Assembly: GCA_024229515.1 (NCBI GenBank)
Contig: JAAESI010000264.1
Span: forward strand, 1 to 64,000
Source: Pseudomonadota bacterium
GTDB lineage: Bacteria > Myxococcota_A > UBA796 > UBA9615
Reading direction: 5' to 3'
Length of the DNA: 64,000 nt
Under the pieces are notes generated by a model. It worked only from the letters and a program-made list of their open reading frames with translations, had not been told where the DNA came from and made no database searches. This document shows, in pieces, positions 8,906-16,459 of this stretch; the first letter of the stretch is position 1; the number at the start of each line of letters is the position of its first letter. The position numbers and the translations under genes were made by a program.

Positions 8906-10120
8906 CTACCGGTGGCTGGCGCCGTCCAGCCGGTCTAGCTCCCTCACCAGCTCGGTGTACGCGGCCAGCACGCGAAGCTGCGCGCGCACGATCCGCGCCT
9001 CGAGTTCGATCTTCAGCACCGGATCGGCGAGCTCGAGCAGCGGGGTCGCGTGTTCGGTCACCGCGTCTCGGTGCGCGGTCTCGACGGTCCAGCGCTCCCG
9101 GGCCGCCTCCGCCGCTCGCACACGTCGGGCCAGCCGTCGCTCGGCGGCTGCTTCCACTTCTTCCATCCGGAGCTTCGCCCCCGCCAGCTCCTGGGCCGCC
9201 GCCTGGGTGCGGGTCGGAGACCAGAGGTACACGGGGATGTCGATGGCGACCCCCACCTCGAACGACACCGGCTGATCCTGGCGGAAGACCGCGCCCCCCT
9301 GGGCCCAATCCAGCCACGGCAGCGCCCGAAGCTGGAGCCGCCGCAGTCGCGCCTCGGCCCGGATGATGTCGGCCTCCGCTTCGCGCACGCGCGGGTTGCG
9401 ATTGGACAGGCCGTCGAGCATCGCGTCCATCGCCGGGAGGGGCGCCTCATCGTCCCGCTCGTCGGGGACGATCTCGAGGGGCTGATCCGCCGGCCACTGC
9501 AGCAGCTGCCGCAGCTCTGCTTCGACGGTGTCCAACTCGGCGACGCGGGCCGCCCGCCGATCGTCGGCGGCGCGGCGGTCCTCTTCGCTGTCCAGCCAAT
9601 CGATCGCCGTGGCCAGCCCCTCGGCCCGCCGTTGTTCGACGAGGACCAGGTGCTCCGCCCGCAGGGCCGTCAGCTCCTCGGCGGACGCCACCGAGGCACG
9701 CAGCAGCGGGAGGGCGTGGAACCGGGTGGTCACCGCCAACGCCAGGCTGTCGTGGATCGCGTCGAGCTCGGCGCCCTCCCGGGCGACCGTCGCTTCGCCC
9801 TGCCGAGCCGCGGTGGCGAGGTCCCAGGGTCGGGGGAAGGGGAGCCGAAACCGGGCCACGAGCTCGGGATCGCCGGGGTTCGGGTACAGCGCCGTCGCCG
9901 GCTCCAGGTCCCTCACAGCGACGCGCACCGACGGCGCGCCCGCGCGGGGATCGGCCAGCCACCGCGCCTCGGCTGTCTCCGCCGACAGCTCCTGCAGCGC
10001 GACTTCCGTGCTCACCTCGGCGGCGCGCGCGATCGCGCCCTCCAGCGTCAGAGGCTCCCCCGCCTGGGCCGTGAGGGGCGCCGACAGCGCCACCACGATC
10101 AACAGCAGGCAGCGGTTCAC
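8906..10120 (-). CDS. TolC-like outer-membrane channel
   Basis: A 404-residue outer-membrane efflux protein of the TolC superfamily. The GTG at 10120 overlaps the upstream stop as GTGA and gives a clean signal peptide (LLLIVVALSAPLTAQA). The long alpha-helical repeats with LEGAIARAAEVS and NPRVREAEADIIRAEARLRRL near the repeat boundary match TolC internal repeats. It is the last gene of the operon and would provide the exit duct for the HlyD-like adaptor encoded just upstream. No inner-membrane pump of the usual ABC, MFS or RND kind is in the operon, which makes its partner unusual. Confidence 0.88.
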   Translation of the reverse strand: MNRCLLLIVVALSAPLTAQAGEPLTLEGAIARAAEVSTEVALQELSAETAEARWLADPRAGAPSVRVAVRDLEPATALYPNPGDPELVARFRLPFPRPWDLATAARQGEATVAREGAELDAIHDSLALAVTTRFHALPLLRASVASAEELTALRAEHLVLVEQRRAEGLATAIDWLDSEEDRRAADDRRAARVAELDTVEAELRQLLQWPADQPLEIVPDERDDEAPLPAMDAMLDGLSNRNPRVREAEADIIRAEARLRRLQLRALPWLDWAQGGAVFRQDQPVSFEVGVAIDIPVYLWSPTRTQAAAQELAGAKLRMEEVEAAAERRLARRVRAAEAARERWTVETAHRDAVTEHATPLLELADPVLKIELEARIVRAQLRVLAAYTELVRELDRLDGASHR

Positions 10121-11166
10121 GAGCTCTCTCCGGGGGGCACGAAGCTCACGTCGAAGCGCTGCCCCGGGACGAGCCCGGCGCCTTCGACCTCGAGGCGCAC
10201 GGGGCGCACCCAGCCGACCTCGTTCGGCCGCTGCTTGCATCGATCGGGGGCCTCCGACACCAGCCCGCTGACGTCCACCACGGTGCCTTCGCGCACCGCC
10301 CCGCCGTCCGCCGGCCAGAGCTCGGCCGCACCGCCCGCTTCGATCCGCACGCCGTATTGCTCCGGCACGCAGGCGACCACCGTCGTCGTCTCCAGGGGAA
10401 GCAGCTCGACGAACACCAGCTCCTCCGGAAGCACCTCGCCGACCCGGTAGTTCACCGCCGAGACCCGGGCTCCCAGCGGGGCCCGCAGGGTCAGGTCCTT
10501 GCGACGCTCCTCCAGGAGCGCCAACTCCTCCTCGATCACGCCGAGGGCGCGGGCTTCCGAAGCCACCGCGGGAGCGGGACCGTCGTCGTCCGCATCCATC
10601 CCCGAGGCCGCCATCTCGGCGACTTCGGTCTGGGCGCCGAGGCGGGCGCTGAACTGGCGGACTTCGCCCCGCAGGGTCGCGACCTCGGTCTCCAGGGGGA
10701 CCAGCGAGTCCCGCGTGGCTAGGCCCGCGGTGACCTGCACGCGGCGGTCGGTCAGGCGCTGTTCCGCGATGCGAAGCCCTTCCCGCGCCGCCGCCAGCCG
10801 GGCGGCCGATTCGGCTCGGTTCGCCTCCGCCACGGCGAGGGCGGTCTGGGCGTCGCGCTCCTGGCCCGCCAACAGCGCGCCCGAGCGGGACAACTCGGCT
10901 TCGAGGACCCGCATGCGGCCCCGCAGCGGCGTCTCGTCGAGCAGGCCCACGATGGCGCCCTTCTCGACCAGATCGCCCGGCGTGACCATCACCCCGGTGA
11001 CCCGACCGGACTCCAGGGACGCGACCCGCACCGGCGCCACTTCGGCGTAGCCCGGGACGGTGCCCGCGGGCCCCGCGACGGCCAACAGGGTGACCAGGCC
11101 GAGGCTCGCCACGAGCAGCACCTTGGGGCCGTGGCGGGTGAGGAGGTCTTGGGTGCGCCAGTGCAT
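10117..11166 (-). CDS. HlyD-like membrane fusion protein
   Basis: A 349-residue periplasmic adaptor. The ATG at 11166 follows the previous stop by one base; a longer in-frame start is merely the shadow of the upstream gene. An N-terminal anchor (VLLVASLGLVTLLAVAG) leads to a split biotinyl-lipoyl domain (GRVTGVMVTPGDLVEKGAIVGLLDE, later LTLRAPLGARVSAVNYRVGEVL) around a long coiled-coil hairpin (residues 95-215), then a beta-barrel and proximal domain. This is the standard tripartite-export adaptor plan. Its neighbours are a DUF4956 membrane protein and a TolC-like channel. Confidence 0.9.
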   Translation of the reverse strand: MHWRTQDLLTRHGPKVLLVASLGLVTLLAVAGPAGTVPGYAEVAPVRVASLESGRVTGVMVTPGDLVEKGAIVGLLDETPLRGRMRVLEAELSRSGALLAGQERDAQTALAVAEANRAESAARLAAAREGLRIAEQRLTDRRVQVTAGLATRDSLVPLETEVATLRGEVRQFSARLGAQTEVAEMAASGMDADDDGPAPAVASEARALGVIEEELALLEERRKDLTLRAPLGARVSAVNYRVGEVLPEELVFVELLPLETTTVVACVPEQYGVRIEAGGAAELWPADGGAVREGTVVDVSGLVSEAPDRCKQRPNEVGWVRPVRLEVEGAGLVPGQRFDVSFVPPGESS

Positions 11167-11167
11167 C

Positions 11168-11848
11168 TCAGACCTCCAGCGTCGGCTCTTGCATGTGCAA
11201 GGCGACGTCCGAGATGCCCTCGATCGCGTCCAGTGCGTGCAGGAGCGCGGGCCGGCCCGCCGGGTCGGGGATGCGGACCTGGTAGGCGTGCTCGAAGGCA
11301 TCCCCCTGGGCCGCTTCGCGCATCGTCACGAGGACGAAGTGAGCGGTGTGCGCCTGCAGCGCGCTGGTCACCGCCTCGGCGGCGGCCGGGTCCGCGGGAG
11401 CGACGAGCCGCACCAGACCGTCGAACTGCTTGCGGGCCCCGTAGTGGATGCCGAACAGCAGGATGGTCGCGATGCAGAACATCGCGGTGCCCCCGATGGC
11501 CGCGGGGTAGGCCTGCAGCCCGCAGGCGATGCCCACCCCCAGGCCGGCGAAGATGAAGACCATGTCGCGGGGGTCTCGCATCGTGGTCCGGAACCGCACG
11601 ATGCTCAGTCCGCCCGCGAGTCCGATGCCGGCGGCGATGCTGTCGCCGATGGCGAGCATGAGCATCGCCGTGACGATCGCCCCCAGGGGGATGCCCTGGA
11701 CGAAGGAGCGTGAGTACGAAAGCCCGCGGAACGTCGCGATGTAGACCGCGCTGACGACCTGGGCGAGCGCAAATGCCAAGCCGATGGCCAGCAGCGCCGA
11801 GACGATGCCCGCGGAACCCGGTTTGGAGAGTTGGTGAAGCAGGTCCAT
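11168..11848 (-). CDS. DUF4956 polytopic membrane protein
   Basis: A 226-residue protein with about four transmembrane segments in the first 140 residues and a soluble C-terminal domain. The block GIGLAGGLSIVRFRTTMRDPRD followed by FIFAGLGVGIACG is the recognisable core of DUF4956, a family that repeatedly sits beside VTC-domain polyphosphate polymerases. Here it begins 3 bases after the VTC gene stops. A role as the membrane component of polyphosphate handling, possibly a conduit, is inference from context; no transport activity is established for the family as far as I know. Confidence 0.85.
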   Translation of the reverse strand: MDLLHQLSKPGSAGIVSALLAIGLAFALAQVVSAVYIATFRGLSYSRSFVQGIPLGAIVTAMLMLAIGDSIAAGIGLAGGLSIVRFRTTMRDPRDMVFIFAGLGVGIACGLQAYPAAIGGTAMFCIATILLFGIHYGARKQFDGLVRLVAPADPAAAEAVTSALQAHTAHFVLVTMREAAQGDAFEHAYQVRIPDPAGRPALLHALDAIEGISDVALHMQEPTLEV

Positions 11849-11851
11849 GGA

Positions 11852-12607
11852 TCAGCCCCAGAGGCTCTGGCCCTCGCGGTAGTCGCGGTGGTGATCGTCC
11901 GCGAGCGAGAGCATTGAATAGCAGTACTTCGAGAAGGAGTGCCGGGTGAGGTCGAGGCTCTGGGCCAGCTGCACCATCCACGGCGGCGCGTAATCGGCCC
12001 ACTTGAGCTCGACCACGCAGGGGGAGGTTGATGTGAACGTCAGCAGCGGCGTGTCCACCGCCCGCCATCGCTTCGCATGGGCCTCCAGGCTCAGCTCGTG
12101 CATCGCCTGCGTCTGGATCTTGGAGTCGATGCTGACCCGGGCGTAGGTGTCGACCCGGCTCATGTAGGCCTCGCGCCGGTAGTCCACCAACGCCACCGGG
12201 CGGAGGTCGTGGCGGTGCATGCGGACCACGAACGGGTCCAGATCCAGCCCGCCGCCGGCCCTCAGGCCCCGGGTCCAGTCGCCCTGGGGCATCCGGGTGC
12301 GAGTCTTGCGGATGACGTCGCCGCTGCGGAACTTGATCTCGGCGATGACGGGGCTGCTCTCGGCCTCGGGGTAGGAGCGCACACGGGCCTTGAACCGCTG
12401 CGGCGCTTCCCGCTCGTTGGCGTGGTAGAGCCGCATGTCGGGGGCGTCGAAGTAGAGCGATCGCAGCCGGTAGGTGCGGTCCGGTCCGGCGAACTTGTCG
12501 AGGTCGCACCAGGACTCCAGCGCCCGCCTCAGGGCGGGAACGTCGGCCCGATTCATCAGGTACTTGAACTCCCGCCGCGCGGGGACGTGGTCGCGCCGGT
12601 CCGTCAC
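11852..12607 (-). CDS. VTC-domain polyphosphate polymerase
   Basis: A 251-residue stand-alone VTC catalytic domain, the fold that in yeast Vtc4 polymerises polyphosphate from ATP. The tunnel-lining basic and acidic motifs are present in order: RREFKYLM near the N-terminus, YRLRSLYFDAPD, FKARVRSY, IAEIKFRSGDVIRKTRTRM, YRREAY, and VVELKW near the C-terminus. It lacks the SPX domain and membrane helices of the yeast enzyme, like other bacterial VTC proteins. The GTG start overlaps the preceding stop (GTGA). Context with DUF4956 supports the call, and the operon continues into an adaptor and an outer-membrane channel. Confidence 0.92.
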   Translation of the reverse strand: MTDRRDHVPARREFKYLMNRADVPALRRALESWCDLDKFAGPDRTYRLRSLYFDAPDMRLYHANEREAPQRFKARVRSYPEAESSPVIAEIKFRSGDVIRKTRTRMPQGDWTRGLRAGGGLDLDPFVVRMHRHDLRPVALVDYRREAYMSRVDTYARVSIDSKIQTQAMHELSLEAHAKRWRAVDTPLLTFTSTSPCVVELKWADYAPPWMVQLAQSLDLTRHSFSKYCYSMLSLADDHHRDYREGQSLWG

Positions 12608-13074
12608 TGGTTGGACTCGCCGGGGGTGGGTTCGGCCGCGGCCCAGGAGCCGGTGCCGTCGGGGATTCGAGCGAGGGCCGTGTCGCTGGTCTGCTCGCCG
12701 AAGGCGAACGAGTCGGCGACGCCGTCGGGGCCGCTCAAGAGCACCTCCTCGCCCGCCATCGACAGACGGAAGGGGAGGTGTTCGTCTCCGATGCCCGTAT
12801 CGCCGGAGGCGTACAGCAGCAGGTAGCCCTTGGCCGGCACGCTGAGCCCATCGAGGGGGTGCAGGTCCAACTCGTCGGGGTCGTCGGTGATGAACCAGCC
12901 GTCCAACGCCACCTGGTCCCAGGTCGTGTTGTGCAACTCGATCCAGTCCGGCGTGTCGCCGGTGATGTCGACGACGCCCCCCTGGTTGCTGGCGATGAAC
13001 TCGTTCAACACGATCGGACCCGACGGTCCACAGGCACCGAGGACGAGAAGCAGCGGGAGGAGTGCGCGCAGCAT
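12604..13074 (-). CDS. Lamin-tail-domain lipoprotein
   Basis: A 156-residue lipoprotein. The ATG at 13074 gives LRALLPLLLVLGAC, a lipobox signal; an upstream in-frame start adds 21 unlikely residues. The mature protein is a single lamin-tail (LTD) beta fold: IVLNEFIASNQGG, then PDWIELHNTTW and LDGWFITDD, ending PTPGESNQ. LTD domains in bacteria often accompany CotH proteins and calcium-dependent surface proteins. It is the first gene of the VTC operon and ends overlapping the VTC start by four bases, so it may anchor or gate the complex at the surface. Confidence 0.88.
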   Translation of the reverse strand: MLRALLPLLLVLGACGPSGPIVLNEFIASNQGGVVDITGDTPDWIELHNTTWDQVALDGWFITDDPDELDLHPLDGLSVPAKGYLLLYASGDTGIGDEHLPFRLSMAGEEVLLSGPDGVADSFAFGEQTSDTALARIPDGTGSWAAAEPTPGESNQ

Positions 13075-13195
13075 GTCCCGTTGATCATAGGGACGATGTG
13101 GGGCTCCCGTCGCGGGATGCTGAAACACCGAACTCACGAACCGGGCTGGCTTTCGTCGAGCAGAGCGGTCTGCATCGCGCCATTGTGGTGCCTCG

Positions 13196-14377
13196 ATGCT
13201 CGGTCGATTCAGCCTCTACGGGTTCCTGAAGAACCAGCGCTACTTCGAGCCGTTCCTTGTGCTCGTGCTGCTGGACGCCGGCCTGTCGTTCCTCGCGATC
13301 GGCACGCTGGTGGCGCTTCGCGAGGCCGTCATCGCGGTGGTCGAGGTGCCTTCGGGGGCGCTGGCGGACCGGTTCAGCCGCCGCCGCGCGATGGTCGCTT
13401 CCTTCGTCGCGTACCTGATCAGCTTCGCCCTCTTCGCGACCGCCTCGACCTTCGCGGCGTTCGCCGTGGCGATGGTGCTGTTCGGGTTCGGGGATGCGTT
13501 CCGCACGGGCACCCACAAGGCGATGATCTTCAGCTGGCTGAAGCGCCAGGGGAGGCCCGACGACAAGACGAAGGTCTACGGCTTCACCCGATCGTGGTCG
13601 AAGCTGGGGAGCGCGACGTCGGCCCTGATCGGGGCCGGGTTGGTGCTCTGGGCGGGCGACTACTCGACGGTGTTCTGGTTCGCGATGATCCCGTACGGGC
13701 TCGATCTGCTGAACCTCGCCACCTACCCGGCCGAGCTGGATCGCGACTCGGACGCCCCTCCGCGACCGGTGGGGGCGCTGTTGAAGGGAGCCTTCCGGGA
13801 CTCGGTGCGGCCCGGCCCGGTGCGGCACCTGCTCCTCGAATCGATGGGGTTCGAGGGGCTGTTCACGGCGGCGAAGGACTACCTCCAGCCGGTGCTGCTG
13901 GCGATCGCGGTGGGCGTCACGGTCGAGGGATTGGACGCCACCGGGCGGACGGCGGTGCTCATCGGCCTCGTCTACTTCGGCCTGTACCTGCTCGCCGCTG
14001 CCGCCAGTCGGCAGGCCCATCGGTTCGCCCATCCGCGCGCCCTCTGGATCGCGGCCGCGGTGGCCTACGGAGCGCTCCTGGTGGGCTTCGAGCCGGTGGC
14101 GGTGGCGGGGTTCGTGGCGCTGTACGCGCTGCGCAACGTGTGGCGTCCGGTGCTCGTCAGCCGGCTGGACGACGTCAGCGATTCGGCCGCGGGCGCGACG
14201 CTGCTGTCGGTCGAGAGCCAGGCGCGGCGGGTGGCGACGATGGTGCTGGCGCCGACCCTGGGCTGGGCGGTGGACGCGGCGGGCGCGTTCTGGCCGCTGG
14301 GGGCCGTCGGTGTGGCCATCGCGTTGACCGGAGCGCTGCTGACGGCTCAGCCCCCGAAGGAGAACTTGAGCAAGTAG
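13196..14377 (+). CDS. MFS transporter
   Basis: A 393-residue major facilitator with about 11-12 membrane segments. The MFS loop 2-3 motif is visible as GALADRFSRRRAM. The central loop between the halves is short (about residues 180-210). The substrate is unknown. Its last 31 bases overlap the 3' end of the convergent phosphate permease gene, an unusually deep convergent overlap, so the two transcripts would be antisense at their ends. It faces the VTC operon across a 121-base divergent gap. Confidence 0.88.
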   Translation: MLGRFSLYGFLKNQRYFEPFLVLVLLDAGLSFLAIGTLVALREAVIAVVEVPSGALADRFSRRRAMVASFVAYLISFALFATASTFAAFAVAMVLFGFGDAFRTGTHKAMIFSWLKRQGRPDDKTKVYGFTRSWSKLGSATSALIGAGLVLWAGDYSTVFWFAMIPYGLDLLNLATYPAELDRDSDAPPRPVGALLKGAFRDSVRPGPVRHLLLESMGFEGLFTAAKDYLQPVLLAIAVGVTVEGLDATGRTAVLIGLVYFGLYLLAAAASRQAHRFAHPRALWIAAAVAYGALLVGFEPVAVAGFVALYALRNVWRPVLVSRLDDVSDSAAGATLLSVESQARRVATMVLAPTLGWAVDAAGAFWPLGAVGVAIALTGALLTAQPPKENLSK

Positions 14378-15603
14378 AAGAAGACGATCGCGAGCGCGGC
14401 GCCGGCGGGGAGGGTGACCAACCAGCTGAGGGCGATCTGGCCGACGACGCCCATGTTGGTGGCGGCGAGGCCGCGGGCGAGTCCGACTCCGAGCACCGCC
14501 CCGACGAGGGTGTGGGTCGTCGAGATGGGGAGGCCGAAGCGCGATGCCACGACGATGGTGACGGCGGCGGCGAACTCGGCGGTGTAGCCGCGCGACGGCG
14601 TCAGGTGGGTGATGCGGGTGCCGACGGTCTCCATCACCTTGTAGCCGTAGGTGCCCAGGCCGATGACGATGCCGGTGCCGCCGGCGAGCAACATCCAGAG
14701 CGGGACCGTGGCGGTGGACACGATGGCGCCCTCCCGGATGGTCGTGACGGCCGCGGCCATGGGGCCGATGGAGTTGGCCACGTCGTTGCTGCCGTGGGCG
14801 AAGGCGACCGCGCAGGCGGTGTAGATCTGGAGGATCGCGAAGACCTTCTCGACCCGCTTGTAGCGGAACTCGGGCTCGACCTCGGGGTCCTCGTCGGGGA
14901 TGCGGTTGATGAGCACCACGGACACGAGCGAGGCGAGCACGCTGAAGGCGATCGCGACCAGCGCGGTCTGGGTCGAGTTGAGGTCGAGCTTGAGGTGCTT
15001 GAGCCCCTTCCAGAGGGTCACCAGCGAGATGATCACGGTGGTGCCGAAGACGAGGAACGGAGCCACCCGCTTGGTGCGCGCGAGCGGATCCGGCACGGCG
15101 ATGACGAACCTCCGCAGCAGGCTGAACATCACGAACGCGGTGGTGCCCGCCAGCAGGGGCGAGGTGACCCAGGAGGCGACGATCTTGCCGACCTTGCTCC
15201 ACTCCACCGCGGAGGTGCCGGCGGCCACGACCGCGAAGCCGACGATGGCGCCCACGATGGAGTGCGTGGTGGAGACCGGCCAGCCGAACTTCGAGGCGAC
15301 CGACAGCCAGACCGCGGCGGCCATCAGGGCGGCGATCATTCCGTAGACGAGGAGCTCGGGGGTGGCCGCGAAGACCTCGGGGTCGATGATCCCCTTGCGC
15401 ACGGTCTTGGTGACGGACGAGCCGGCGATGACGGCCCCCGCGAACTCGAAGATGGCGGCCACGACGACCGCCTGCTTGAGGGTGAGGGCGCCACTGCCCA
15501 CGGAGGTGCCCATGGCGTTGGCGACGTCGTTCGCGCCGATCGCCCAGGCCATGTACAGGCCCGCGACGGCGGCGACGATCATCAGGAGGACAGCAGCTTC
15601 CAC
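14347..15603 (-). CDS. pit: Pit-family inorganic phosphate permease
   Basis: A 418-residue Pit/PiT phosphate transporter. Both copies of the family signature are present: GANDVANAMGTSVGSGALT near the N-terminus and GSNDVANSIGP in the second half, each paired with a VSTTHS or ISTTHT motif. Membrane segments flank a central hydrophilic loop (residues about 225-250, rich in Glu). It lies 15 bases downstream of the DUF47 gene, the usual pairing in Pit operons. Control by phosphate supply is suggested by the Pho-box-like repeats upstream of that partner gene. Confidence 0.94.
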   Translation of the reverse strand: MEAAVLLMIVAAVAGLYMAWAIGANDVANAMGTSVGSGALTLKQAVVVAAIFEFAGAVIAGSSVTKTVRKGIIDPEVFAATPELLVYGMIAALMAAAVWLSVASKFGWPVSTTHSIVGAIVGFAVVAAGTSAVEWSKVGKIVASWVTSPLLAGTTAFVMFSLLRRFVIAVPDPLARTKRVAPFLVFGTTVIISLVTLWKGLKHLKLDLNSTQTALVAIAFSVLASLVSVVLINRIPDEDPEVEPEFRYKRVEKVFAILQIYTACAVAFAHGSNDVANSIGPMAAAVTTIREGAIVSTATVPLWMLLAGGTGIVIGLGTYGYKVMETVGTRITHLTPSRGYTAEFAAAVTIVVASRFGLPISTTHTLVGAVLGVGLARGLAATNMGVVGQIALSWLVTLPAGAALAIVFFYLLKFSFGG

Positions 15604-15618
15604 GGTGTCGGCTCCGAG

Positions 15619-16290
15619 CTAATTCGCGATGAGGAGGCGAAGGCGGTTGCAGACCTTCTTGGGGTAGTCGGCGAGGTCGCCGATCCACTCGAAGATGCGC
15701 ATCCAGAGGATCACGGCGACGGCGGACATCTCGTCCTCGTGCCGGAAGAGCGTGCGGGTCAGCTCGAGCTCGAGCTCGTCGCTCTCGTCCTCCAGCTGGT
15801 TGACGGCGGTGATGCGGGCGAGGACCTGCTCGGACTCGGGACCGCTGAAGCCGACCTCGACCAGCTCGTCGAGGTTTCGCATGACCTCGCGGGCGGCCAC
15901 GGTGGCGTCGACGGCGCGGCGGGTGAAGGCGACCAGGGGCTCCTGCATCGCCTCGGGCACGGTCCACTTTCGCTCGACGAAGAGGTCGGCGATGTCCTCG
16001 GCGACGTCCGCGATGGTGTCCTGCAGGTCGAGGATCTCGAGCAGGTCGCGGCGGGCGACGGGCATGAACAGCCGGCGGGGGAGGTGGTTCCGCAGGTCGT
16101 TCTTGATGGCGTCGGCCTCACTCTCGAGGGCCGAGATCTTGGTGCGCTGGGACTCCAGCGTGGCCATGTCGCCGGCGATGAGGGCGTCGACGAGGGCGGG
16201 CACCTCCTCGGCGCAGGCGGCGGCCTTCTCCATGTGCTGCTGGAGGGGGCCGAAGGGAGATTGTCCGAACAGGGCGGTCAGTGAGCGCAT
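15619..16290 (-). CDS. DUF47 (PhoU-like) Pit accessory protein
   Basis: A 223-residue soluble helical protein of the DUF47/TIGR00153 family, distant relatives of PhoU that regulate Pit transporters. The start at 16290 is preceded by GGAG at a good distance and gives MRSLTALFGQSPFGPLQQHM; a longer in-frame version lacks a ribosome site. Motifs include LLEILDLQDTIADVAEDIADLF and WMRIFEWIGDLADYPKK, the family's metal-binding-like helices. It forms an operon with pit. Its promoter region holds three 11-base-spaced TCAC repeats. Confidence 0.92.
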   Translation of the reverse strand: MRSLTALFGQSPFGPLQQHMEKAAACAEEVPALVDALIAGDMATLESQRTKISALESEADAIKNDLRNHLPRRLFMPVARRDLLEILDLQDTIADVAEDIADLFVERKWTVPEAMQEPLVAFTRRAVDATVAAREVMRNLDELVEVGFSGPESEQVLARITAVNQLEDESDELELELTRTLFRHEDEMSAVAVILWMRIFEWIGDLADYPKKVCNRLRLLIAN

Positions 16291-16361
16291 GTGTGCTCCG
16301 GGGTTGCAGTGCAGGACCCTGATAACGGGAATCGGGCCGGGATGGGGGGAAGATCGGGGTG

Positions 16362-16390
16362 AGTTCACGCGGTTGTCACACAGCCGTCAC
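16362..16390 (+). promoter_or_regulatory. Pho-box-like triple direct repeat
   Basis: Three 7-base units ending in TCAC (AGTTCAC, TTGTCAC, CCGTCAC) are separated by exactly 4 bases (GCGG, ACAG), an 11-base period. This is the architecture of the PhoB Pho box, whose E. coli consensus has CTGTCAT units 4 bases apart. The repeats lie in the 169-base divergent gap between the DUF47-pit operon and the 2-phosphoglycerate kinase fusion, about 70 bases from each start. Binding by a PhoB-type regulator is inference. Confidence 0.6.
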
Positions 16391-16459
16391 CAGTGGGACG
16401 AACGGGAGCGATTCCGACGCGGTTTCGTCACGCTCGAACCGCTTCGGTACGCTGCCGTC

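Noticed and set aside
13085..15967. A 960-codon minus-strand frame
   Set aside because: Shadow of pit and the MFS gene; composed of Arg/Pro/His runs with no domain.
12778..16284. A 1168-codon open frame on the plus strand
   Set aside because: It lies antisense to, or out of frame with, the LTD gene, the MFS gene, pit and DUF47, all of which have clear family motifs; its low-complexity Gly/Asp/Arg composition is the usual shadow in high-GC DNA.
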